A stretch of DNA of 64,000 nucleotides, taken from Omphiscola glabra (lineage: Eukaryota > Mollusca > Gastropoda > Lymnaeidae). The position numbers were made by a program, and so were the translations under genes. Where the stretch lies: NCBI GenBank assembly GCA_964017045.1, contig OZ024804.1, positions 19,640,537 to 19,704,536 of the forward strand, in the 5' to 3' direction. Below, one piece after another: positions 54,635 to 64,000 of the stretch. The notes beneath the pieces were generated by a model, which saw only the letters and a list, made by a program, of their open reading frames with translations, searched no databases and had not been told where the DNA came from. The first letter of the stretch is position 1. The number at the start of each line of letters is the position of its first letter.

Positions 54635-55010
54635 GTTAAGAAGATGAATAATGGGCTGGTACACTGCTCCAGCATTAAACAGAAGCTCGTCCCTCTCCCA
54701 TCTAAACACCGACGAGGCTATGACAGGCAGTTCAAGCTCATAACAACAAGAACACAGTACAGGAGTTGCTCAATCCTGCCAAAGACAATCAAGGACTAGA
54801 ACATGCTTCCAAAAGGAACAGTGACAACACTTGACCCTTTTGCGTCTATTGTCTCAGGCCTTCCAAACCCTAGTTGCTGCTACCCTCGCTGAGCAACCCT
54901 TGCAACTACTGAAATACATGCAAAGAAACTGCAAACACCTGTACAGACATAGGAGCCAGAATCATCAAATAATTGATCGTTGGCCACTAATTTATGAAAG
55001 AAGAAGTTAA
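54635..55010 (+). pseudogene. LINE B 3' fragment
   Basis: NNGLVHCSSIKQKLVPLPSK, RGYDRQFKLITTRTQYRS, SILPKTIKD, FASIVSGLPNP, then the LINE B 3' UTR (cataggagccagaatcatca) and a gaaagaagaag tail. It faces the larger copy at 55,119-56,850 tail to tail, 110 bp apart. Confidence 0.85.
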
Positions 55011-55118
55011 ATGTCAAATTAAATTATTTTTAATAACAATAAATTAATTATTGATACGATGAGTAATTAGTTAATTCATTCCTACAAATGCTAAATACAC
55101 CAACACGTTTATACGCTT

Positions 55119-56850
55119 TCCTTCTATTTCTTCTATATGTTGAGGGCTCACTATCAAAGAATTGATCATTTCGGATCCTATATTTCAGAGGGTTTCGCTA
55201 TGTTTCTGTGCGTGGTTTTTGAAGGGGGATAATTCATTGGTTGAAATGGTAACTCAGCAATGTTGTTATGAACTAGGGGTTGGAAGACAAGAGGCAGTAG
55301 ACGCAAATGTGTCAAGGGTAGTCCTTTCAACTTTTGCTTTTGGAAGTTTGTTCCAGGCCCATCTTGTCTTTGGCAGGAATGAGGAGCTCCTGTACTGAGT
55401 TCTTGTTTTTAAAAGTCGGAACTGCTTGTCGTGGCCTCTTCGCTGTCTAGGGGCGAGATGGACGAGTTTCTGTTTAATTCTGGAGCAGTGTACCAGCCCA
55501 TTTTTGATCTTGTACAACATGGAGAGCCAAGATAGTCGTCGTCGTTCTTACAACGTTGACTAGCCCAGTGTTTCCAGCATGCTGCCAACACTAGATGTTT
55601 TTCTGTAGCGGTTCACGACAAAGCGTGATGCCCGTCGCTGGACATTCTCCAAACTGTCGATGCTCTTCTGGGTAAATGGGTCCCAGACTGAAGATGCGTA
55701 CTCTAAAAGCGGCCGGGAAGAGGCTTTATAGGCTTTTTCTTTCACGCTTGAGTGGCCGATCGTCAGATTTCGCCTTAATGTGCTCGTCCCGGCAGACCTC
55801 TCTTTGGACAGTAACACCTAGGTACCTTTCGGAGGAAACTGGTTCTATAATATGGCCATGCAATTCGTAAGTGTGGTGTAAAGGGGATCTGCTTCTGGAG
55901 ACTGACAGTGTCTGGCACTTAACGGGATGAAATTCCATGTCCCAGTTCATCTCCCAATCGGCTAACCGATGGGTGTCCTGTTGCAGCTGGTCCTGGTCAG
56001 AACTGCTGGTGATCGTCCTATACACCACCGTGTCATCTGCGAACAGTTTTCCTTGGGATGTCATCTTCTCGGGCAGGTCATTGATATGTGCTAGGAACAA
56101 ACAGTAGCCTAGCACAAAGACCTGGGGGACCCCTGACTTAACACCGACAAAGAAGGAGGTTGTGCAGTCTATCACTACAGCCTGGCATCGGTCGATGAGG
56201 AAGCCAGAGATCCATGTTTTGGTAGTGCATTGGATCCCACAGCTCTGCAGTTTGTGTAATAGTAAACTATGATTGACACGGTCAAATGCCTTTGAGACAA
56301 GCACATCAGTTTGCTTGCCGTTCTCCAAATTGGTCGTCAATTCTTCAGCAAATTTAAGGAGTTGGGTCTCAAATGATCTATTGACTCGGAAGCCATGCTG
56401 ACAGTCATTGAGTATATTGTGGTTTTCAAAATGATTCATGGCCGCACTTACTTTTATATGCTCCAATAGTTTGCATACTAAGCTGGTGAGAGATACCGGG
56501 CGGTATTTGGATGGGTTGTAATGCTCCCCTTTTTTGTAGTTTGGAGTGACATGCGCTGTTCTCCAGTCTGCTTGAACGTTGCCTGTGAGTAGCAACGATT
56601 GGAAGATGATTGTCAGCGAGTGATCGATTTCATTTGCCAATACTTTTAGCACTCGTGGTTTAATGTTGTCAGGACCACATGCCTTGTAGGGGTTAATTGT
56701 TTTAAGGAGTGCCATCACATTCTGCTCTGAAATGTTGATATCTTCCATGACAAGGTAGGCTGTGCTCATCATGTTGGTGTTAAGAAGGAACTCAGCCTCC
56801 TAGTACTCTCTACCGTCACCAAAGACCCACTGGAACTGTGGATTTAGCAT
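55119..56850 (-). pseudogene. LINE B reverse transcriptase, 5'-truncated, few defects
   Basis: 348 codons are open (56,772-55,726): NPYKACGPDNIKPRVLKVLA, SKYRPVSLTSLVCKLLEHI, CQHGFRVNRSFE, SKAFDRVNH (motif A), VKSGVPQ (motif B), KLFADDTVVYRTI (catalytic FADD), SSERYLGVTV. A shift near 55,780 leads to LLEYASSVWDPFTQKSI and VQRRASRFVVNRYRKTSS, another shift to NGLVHCSRIKQKLVHLAP..LPTPSS. It ends in a GAA-type tail at about 55,119. Motif order is that of CR1/Jockey LINEs. Upstream in-frame sequence to about 56,850 has a TAG; the endonuclease is missing. Confidence 0.88.
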
Positions 56851-57219
56851 ATCCGCCTATTTCTTTTTGAATTAAAATGTATAACATAGCTTGGCCGGGC
56901 ATTATCTGGATTTAACGAGGGTGCAAAATGTTGATAAGATTTTGGGACCATTGTTATTAACATTATAAAGATTTTTTTTTCTCTCTGAAATACAATATAT
57001 AAATCTAAATGTTTTAATTTACGATCGAATGTTGTTGATGGTATAATTAAATTAAATAGTTTTAATATCAATAGATTGGTATTATTTTTTTCTTCTAATA
57101 ATCCACCCAGTTCCTGTGAACTTTGTTATAATTCACTCACCCTGTAATCGTAGCTTTAATCCACTCATCATGTGAACGTTTATATAATTTACAAAGTCCT
57201 TTTGAACGTCGCTATGATC
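56851..57219. other. Intergenic, no gene seen
   Basis: AT-rich; nothing recognised. Confidence 0.45.
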
Positions 57220-57470
57220 TACTTAGTTCATGTGATCGTTGCAGTAATCCACTCAGTCACTGTGATCGTTGCAGTAATCCACTCAGTCATTGTGATCGTT
57301 GCAGTAATCCACTCAGTCACTGTGATCGTTTCAGTAATCCACTCAGTCATTGTGACCTTTGCATTAATCCACTCAGTCACTGTGATCGGTGCAGTAATCC
57401 ACTCAGTCACTGTGATCGTTGCAGTAATTCACTCAGTCACTGTGATCGTTGCTATAATTAACTCAGTTTC
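57220..57470. repeat. 30-bp minisatellite, open on both strands
   Basis: Eight copies of tgatcgttgcagtaatccac plus tcagtcactg. Because 30 is a multiple of three, the plus strand reads repeated IHSVTVIVAV and the minus strand repeated TEWITATITV. No start context, splice support or flanking coding sequence. Confidence 0.9.
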
Positions 57471-57861
57471 TGTGAAAATGTTTCAAACAATATTTGGAAT
57501 TATTTTTGTTCCGTGTGTATGAAATAAGCATACTTAAATCTTTTTCTTATGTCCTAAACATGTCTTTACATGTGTCATACAACATCTTCTGAAAAATAAA
57601 TTATTACATTGTCCTTGTGCCCCAGCATTCGAGCAATCGTGTGCACTATTGTCTCTGGGGTAAGTTTTCAATGCTAACACACCGGCTCCCTGTTTTTGTC
57701 AATCTTTTTAAAGTAAAATTTAGTAGGTGACTGTCCCATTCGCAATTAGGTCACCAGGCTTTTTTTTTTCTGTATATCAGTAGCCACAACGTGTCTATTC
57801 TAGTAGTTTCTAGCAGGTTACAATGTTCTCTGACATTCGTGCAGACTGTCTACAGTCCGTA

Positions 57862-58330
57862 CCATATTGTCTTTAAGTGTTCTGTCTGCCAGTTTTCAAT
57901 AAGGAGGTAAGCCAGTTTTGTTTCTGGGTGTGACTTGGCTGCCCCTTCATTTGCCAATGGATTACCATACCTCCGATTGCATATATCTTACACACGTTAA
58001 CTAAATGGGTTTTCCGAGTGTCCTACCTCAAGATCTCTAGAGGAAATCTCAATTTAGAGAAAATGACGACCTCTAGTCCAATTAGTACCATTTTGCTTTG
58101 AGTGTTCTGTCAGTCAGTTTTGAACAACGAGGTAAGCCAGTGGTGTTTCTGGCTGTGACTTGGCTGCCCCGCTATTTGCCAATGGGTTATCATGCCTTCG
58201 ATTATACCCATCTTAAAATTGTCATCCGTGATGGCGTTAACTAAATGGGTTGTCCGGGTGCCCTACTTCAAGATCTCTAGAGGAAATCTTGATTCAGAGA
58301 ATATGACGACCTCTAGTCACATTAGTTCTA
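57862..58330. repeat. ~230-bp tandem duplication
   Basis: Two copies (57,862-58,085 and 58,086-58,330) sharing gaggtaagccagt, gtgacttggctgcccc, gttaactaaatgggtt and aagatctctagaggaaatct. Each copy carries a gaggtaagcc donor-like motif. No open frame is conserved across both beyond a few codons. Confidence 0.85.
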
Positions 58331-58947
58331 ACTCCTGTGTCGTAGTGTGCACACTTTCCTGTGTCCTGTGTATATAGCCTCTACCTTCACGTCGTTAGTG
58401 TACGTTGAGAGTTCCTCCTTTTATGACCCTCCAAACTGGTGTAAGATGAACGCATCGTCTACTGCATTTCTTTCTCTCAGATTTGCCGAGCCGTCGTAAA
58501 CATATTTACTGGGGTTTCTTTAAATCCATTGATTGTTTAAGTCGCAAACACTTTCTAAACATATTCAGAGCTGCGTTTTGTTACTGATGTGGCATTCAAA
58601 GACAATTATATTTTGGCGAGGTGTGTTCAGCACATGATGGGCTAATTGTAATTCTTGTGTAGTTTGAGAGTCCTTTTGAATTCTAAAACCAGATTCATTA
58701 CGACGATCTCTTACGTCTACTTCAGCCACACGTTTTTTTCTTATTCAGATTTTCCAACTTTCCAATGCTTTCCAGGGATCCCCGTTTCGTGTAAGACATC
58801 ACCAAAGTTTTTCTCATTATTAATATCCCAATATTCAAAGGCATCAAAAGATCTGAGATTTATTTTTATATATTTTGAATGTAAAATTATAATTAAATTC
58901 CATGAAAATCTCTTAAATTTTCAATGTAGATCTAATCCTATTTTAAG

Positions 58948-60380
58948 GTGATGTTGATTGCGACAAGAGGACGCTATGTTCAGCAAATCAAGGTAAGCAA
59001 GATATTGTTTAACTTAGCTTAATGTAAGACCAATGGTTCCCGAAATGTGTAAGGGACAGACATGTATTTCATCTGATAATATGCGACAGTTCTTGAAAGT
59101 GATGAAATCATTTCATTTGTGTTTACCTAACACTTAAAGTAAAGAATATTTGCATTTTTACGTTGTACGTGTAAGACTTATATACGCTTTGGTGAACATC
59201 TAGATTCAGCCAAAACACAGATTATGGAAACGTTTTGAGAACCAATGATGTATAACATTGTTGTATCGGCTTTTTAAGAAAAGTAAATGCGGGCGGCTAA
59301 TTTAAGTTGTGCGGCCATATGGAAGTTACACAAATACAATTTATTCTTGCTTCATTCAATTAAAAAAAATCCTTTTTTTAAAGTTGAGAGTTTATAAAAA
59401 AAAAAACATGCTATGTCTTCGTTTGGGGGAAAGAGGCTTACAGTCTGGTTAAATTTAGAAATTAAACATAGCATACAGCAAGAGTGCCATTTAACGGAAT
59501 GAATCACCCATTATGACAGAGAAAGACGTGACCAATCAGATCAGTTTGGATCAAGAGTCAGGTTGCCAAAATGTTTTTTTTAACATAATTAAACTGCGAA
59601 TAGATCAGTTTGGATCAAATCAGATTGTCGTCATGGCTTTTTCCACCAGAATCAAGCTGCGAGCAGATCGGTCTGCATCAAGTTAGGTTGTCATCGTGGC
59701 TTTTTTCACCAGAATCAAGATGCGAACAGATTGGTCTGCATCAAGTCAGGTTGTGATCATGGCTTTTTCTACCAGAAGGAAGCTGCGAATAGATGGGTTT
59801 ACATCAAGTCAGGTTGTCTTCATGGCTTTTTGCACCAGATCAAGCTGCGAAAACAGCAGTTTACCTCAGATACAATTGCCAACAATTACAATTGCCAATC
59901 GATCCAATTTACCAACATAGCCGGATATGACATGGTGGGGAAGGCTCGAATTATTACCATTTAGAATTCTGTTCGGATGACACCAACTCTAGTGACACCA
60001 TTGCAATACCGTTGGATTATTGTCACAAATTAATTCATGTTTAAATCATGTCACTGAAATTCGATTAAATTACAAAGACCCTTCTCTTACGTAACTCTGT
60101 TTATCAAATATAAGCAACTTTAAAAAAACATATTTCTAAAATGTGTAGTCCTTCTTAAACACGGTATTCATTGCTTATATAGGATCTTGTCTACTTGGAG
60201 GCGGCAATGCTATTTCTGGTAAGTTATACATACATTTTCTAGTCTACTTTAAGGGAATCACTGTAGTGTCACCGGTATGTCATTGACACGTGAATTGTCT
60301 AGTCAACTGGCAGGCTATTATAATATGTCTTATATTTCGTTTCACAGGCACTCTATGGTATGTCTGAAAAATGTAATTGA
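58948..60380 (+). CDS. Possible chain of three small 3'-terminal exons
   Basis: Segments 58,948-58,992 (45 nt, donor gtaagcaag), 60,183-60,218 (36 nt, acceptor cttatatag, donor gtaagtta) and 60,348-60,380 (33 nt, acceptor tttcgtttcacag, ends TGA), all phase 0: VMLIATRGRYVQQIK, DLVYLEAAMLFL, ALYGMSEKCN. AATAAA follows at 60,398-60,403. The layout (about 40 nt, 36 nt, terminal; all phase 0) mirrors the minus-strand chain at 40.1-40.6 kb. Splice signals are good but the peptides are short and unsupported. Upstream exons are not identified. Confidence 0.3.
59570..59850. repeat. ~63-bp tandem repeat
   Basis: Four to five copies with catggctttttccaccagaa, tcaagctgcgaatagatc and catcaagtcaggttgt. 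The period is a multiple of three, giving incidental frames. Confidence 0.85.
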
Positions 60381-61149
60381 AGATATAAAAATACGAAAAT
60401 AAAAGTGATCCCAGACGTTGTTATTTCTTTACGTTGTAGGGAAACTTGACTTCAAACTAATTAGAAGGCTATAGTGACCTGATAACCCCTACGCTTTGGC
60501 TATAGTAAGTATGATTTTGAGCCTTAGACGACGCCACCACGAAGAGAGTAAAAAAAAACGACTGTTTCAGGAGTTTTCTCATTTGGTTTGTTGATCAGTA
60601 ATAATAATAAAATTATTGGGGTGTCTTCAGTAAAGCGTTACCGAAATTTTTTTGTGTGTTAACATCAAAAGCAATTGAAATAGAATAACAGTGATTGGCC
60701 TTTGCGATCGCAATGAACCAACCAGACAATTTTTACTTTAGTTAGTGCGTGGTTTATACTTAACTACCAGTGGGCCTGCCTAAAACATTTTTTCATCCTT
60801 AATAAAGAAACCGGAAGACCTTATCTTGTATATTTATTTGTGTTAACTTACTAAGAATTTGATTAGATTTCCTTACACAGTTTGTATATTTAGATTGCCC
60901 TTTACTCACTCGGCTTATTGACCAAACTATTCTTTGGAGTTTGAAACTACGTTTTTGAGAGTTTAAAACTACTCTGATACTAACTCAGTGCTTAACAGGC
61001 CTGATATAGCTATAAGTAGGCATACTTGTTAACTGCCTGTGTGAACGTTGAACACTTTCGAAAACTTCTGACAGTCATTTTTATCATAAAATGTTATCGT
61101 CTTTACTATTAATTTTTAGTTTAATAATAGTCCTATCAACTTCTTGATC

Positions 61150-61310
61150 AGAATGACCAGAAATTCTATAGAATGCCTAGGCAATTGGTTTAATTCTCAT
61201 ACACTTCACACATTGACCAGATTGACAAAATATTCTATAGAATGCTTTGGGGACTGGTTTTATTTCTCATGTATTTCACACCTTGACCTGAATACTGAAT
61301 GAACAGATGT
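61150..61310. repeat. ~76-bp tandem duplication
   Basis: Two copies sharing attctatagaatgc, ggttttaattctcat and cacttcacac.ttgacc. Confidence 0.7.
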
Positions 61311-61728
61311 TGTATAGAATGATGTATTACAAGCTTCGCCTTTAATACATACATTGGCAATTTTTTTTGCCTGTGGCAATAGCAACTTCCTCGCCTGAAA
61401 GGGACGCAACTACAATGATCCCGGGCTCAACACTCATAACGTTTTGCATCTGTATATTCATAAAACCCTCCTATTTGTATACAAAGAGTTTCAAACGTTT
61501 CCTAATTCCACAAGTATCGCCATCATCTTCACTGCTTTGTTCTTCACGGTCTCATCGCTCTTTTCCTATGGCCAGTGACGTCAACCACAGCCGATGGAGC
61601 CTTGAAACTAAACTCTTAAAACATCAAAAAACAAAAATTAGCTTCACTAATTTTTAAAAATATTCCTCGTAAGCAAATGCCAAGAAAATATTTTCAAAAA
61701 TTAAATAAATACAGTTATTAAAACTAGA

Positions 61729-61912
61729 GGAGGGAAAAGAAGATAAAAACAGAGAAAAAGATGGAAAGATAACATCAAAGAATGGACGGGATTACAACTA
61801 GGCGATGATATGCATAGGACAGGAGACCGAGAGGAATGGAGAAGAATAGTTTTTATGTCATCGGTGGCGCCCCAACGGTCGAAGGACTACGGGACATGAT
61901 GATGCTGATAAT
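61729..61912 (+). pseudogene. LINE 3' end (RTE-like), fragment
   Basis: KQRKRWKDNIKEWTGLQLGD, then GDREEWRRIVFMSSVAPQRS and KDYGT stop, followed by a gatgatgctgataat tail. The D-N-I-K-E-W-T-G-L motif and terminal S-S-V-A-P-Q-R are typical of the C-terminus of animal LINE polyproteins. 5'-truncated. Confidence 0.8.
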
Positions 61913-63044
61913 AATTTAAAAAAAACAATTTAATCGTGTAATGTACGTTCAATTTTTAATTTTTTAAAATATTGTCATAAACATTTTAAAAACAAGCAAA
62001 ATATAAAATGACCATGAAAGGTATGGTAATATTTCAATTAATAACATCAGTTCAAATGCATTTTTTTGCATTAAGTTTTCATATTCTATACAGAGCTTTG
62101 TTTAAATATATGTGTTTGTTTTTGTGTTTAATTCGATCGATCTAAAAATGAAAAAAAAAGAATGGATCACAACAAAAGTGTCATGGCCATTTCTCCTCCT
62201 GACCTACAAATGGTTCATTGAAAATTTGGCCTTAATCACCTTATCCCAAAAACTGTAATGTGAAAAAAGTGTGGAATGTAGCGGGTAAAGAGTGAATAAT
62301 AAATATTATTTTAAAATGACTTCGAAGGACGTTCAAGTTAAGTTACTTATGGTGTACGCACTTTTAGTAAGCCTCTTTACAGACCTGTGCGCTTTCAAAA
62401 AGCTAGAACATGAATATTTAGGCGCGCTTATAATGGATGCAATAATATTATAAATCCAAACTAAATGTAACATATAACATACTGACAATACTAATTTTTA
62501 ATAGACTACAACCGCATGTGACTATCAATGGGGATTTGGACAAAACAGATCAACGACTGGTCAGGTTTTAAACACCTGATACGTATTAAAGAAATGTTAC
62601 GAATATAATATCCCAGTTCATTAAGTCTATGCGGACAGTAAAGCGGCTGACAACAGTATCAAAAGAAAACATCTATATTAGACTATATAATAGATCACTG
62701 CATTGATATTAATATATCTTATGTTAGTTATATCAGAAGAATTGAAACTGTGGCCCCGGCCACAGGGAAATGCATACTATTATGAGTTCAATACCTTTGG
62801 TATTTGAATAGAGATAATAAAGTGTATGTGTACTAATTTTGTTAAAGATCCTTAAATTTATGTAGGAGTGTTTGTTGCTAGTTTTATTTATTTAACTTAA
62901 ATTAGGGAAAACAACTAATTTAGCGCCCCGGCACCAGAAGAATGTTTTTTTAAAGTTCAAAACCCTGTATGAGTTCTTTCCGGATAATAATTATTATTAC
63001 TGTTTAGATTCGTAAAATCTAATCAATCCATGGTAAACTTTTCT

Positions 63045-63045
<1 letters not shown>
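61913..63045. other. Intergenic, no gene seen
   Basis: AT-rich; nothing recognised. Confidence 0.45.

Positions 63046-63046
<1 letters not shown>

Positions 63047-63086
<40 letters not shown>
63047..63086. repeat. (TA)20 microsatellite
   Basis: Uninterrupted TA dinucleotides, followed by actagccaatatatccggcg, which resembles a retroelement end found next to TA runs in other invertebrates (recall only). Confidence 0.95.
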
Positions 63087-63087
<1 letters not shown>

Positions 63088-63539
63088 TAGCCAATATATC
63101 CGGCGTTGCCTGGGATTGCATTAGGAAAAACAACTTCTACAGCTTTTTAATTTACATTGAAACTAAGGGCCAAGATTATAAAAAAAAAAACTGTATATTC
63201 GATTGAATATGCGAGTGAGACGGCACCATAGAAAGAACGCCTGGCCGGCTGGGGTGCTGCTTTGACGCAGCAAGCGGGCCGGACTTTCTAGGGATGGGGT
63301 GGATATATTTTACTTCCCTGAACCCCCCTCCCACCACGAGGGGAAGCGTAGATGTTTCACAGACGCCCTCTAATAGGGTTTACGTGGTTTTCTGCGATGT
63401 GACTAATTCACATCGCAAATGGGAACGAAAAAGTAGTTGCCTAGGAGCAGCACCTTCAAAGACTGCATAATTAAAATCATCTGAGAGGTTAGCCACATTC
63501 AAAGGAGAAAGGAAATTTTACGTATATAATAATATAATT

Positions 63540-63925
63540 TTAACAGATTAAGGTGAAAATAACAGGCAAAGGGAAAATTAACAGGGGAAGTTGAAATTAA
63601 CAAAGGGAAGGTGAAATTAACAGGCAGAGGGGAAATTAACTGGGGAATTCCTTGCGGAACAACATTTAAACTACCATGAGGACCTGCGTATGGTCTAGCG
63701 TGTGGACCTGAGTGTGGTCAAGCGTGTTGGCAAGCGTGTGGTCCAGCGCTCCTCATTATCGGGGTTTTACGAACTTTCACCCATCGAAACAGAAACGTAC
63801 AAAGCGACGGATTTGGTGTCAACCTCCCGGTGCATTAGCCAGAAGCCTGGCGACAGTGATTCTCAACAAGGTGTGCTAGTATACCCTGAATGTAAGGGAG
63901 CCAGTGTCGGATTGTACGGGAAGAC
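63540..63925 (+). repeat. Dispersed repeat with internal minisatellite, copy 2
   Basis: The minisatellite part (63,545-63,650, aaggtgaaattaacaggcag) has fewer units than copy 1 at 23,340. The unique part (63,690-63,925) matches 23,565-23,785. A 75-codon frame spans the unique part here but is broken in copy 1. Confidence 0.8.
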
Positions 63926-64000
63926 TTAGGGTCGGTTCACACGGTCAAATTTTGCGTCAAGCATTTGATGCAATTCGTGCATGAAGCCTTGTCACAACTT
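63926..64000. mobile_element. MITE with GGTTCACACGGTCAAA-type TIR, cut by window end
   Basis: Begins gggtcggttcacacggtcaa directly after gactta, where copy 1 of the host repeat continues differently, so it inserted at TTA. TTA target sites with GGG.. ends suggest a PIF/Harbinger-type element (inference). Interior gatgcaatt..gcatgaagccttgtcacaactt matches 14,999-15,200. Confidence 0.65.

Noticed and set aside
63090..63540. Possible hammerhead ribozyme or Penelope-like element beside the TA run
   Set aside because: I could not find the CTGATGA and GAAA core boxes or any reverse transcriptase piece; only the ccggcgttgcctggg motif is suggestive.

Overview
This is a eukaryotic, AT-rich, gene-poor and repeat-dense nuclear window. 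The signs are split genes with GT/AG introns, non-LTR and LTR retrotransposons, hAT-like DNA transposons, and an exceptional number of tandem repeats with periods from about 10 to 170 bp. Nothing looks bacterial or organellar. The retroelement families and the small secreted, Ig-like coding exons fit an invertebrate, most likely a mollusc. That assignment rests on family resemblance and was not searched.

Layout. 0-12 kb: intergenic sequence filled with minisatellites and short hAT-type elements, one of them with an exact 8-bp target duplication, then a diverged ~170-bp satellite. 12.4-21.9 kb, minus strand: three exons of a probable secreted Ig-like gene (signal peptide, a phase 1-1 Ig-like exon, a short Cys-rich exon). 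Its introns hold a hAT element, several MITEs, a LINE with a 16-bp target duplication (itself carrying a second LINE fragment with a 10-bp duplication) and a 2.8-kb array of a 46-bp satellite. 22-27.6 kb: more minisatellites. 27.7-38.0 kb: a three-level nest. LINE A is split by 5'-truncated LINE B, and a young Ty3/Gypsy retrotransposon sits in the 3' tail of LINE B. The Gypsy copy has LTRs that differ by one substitution and two small indels, a gag with zinc knuckle, a canonical -1 frameshift site, and a pol that is intact apart from one apparent 1-nt deletion near the end of integrase.

40-52.8 kb, minus strand: a ~6-kb tandem duplication of an unrecognised multi-exon gene. The upstream copy can be read as signal peptide plus three exons (309 aa, secreted glycoprotein-like). 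The downstream copy keeps exons 2 and 3 but lacks a signal-peptide exon and has a shifted, shortened last exon. Introns of both copies carry the same 17-bp minisatellite; a DNA element and a LINE tail entered the copies afterwards.

52.8-64 kb: two LINE B fragments facing each other, more minisatellites, a possible plus-strand chain of small phase-0 exons ending in a stop and AATAAA, another LINE 3' end, and at the right edge a second copy of the 23.4-kb repeat.

The only complete system visible is the Gypsy element (LTR promoter, gag, frameshift, protease, RT, RNase H, integrase). The host exons are predictions from splice signals, phase and paralogue conservation.
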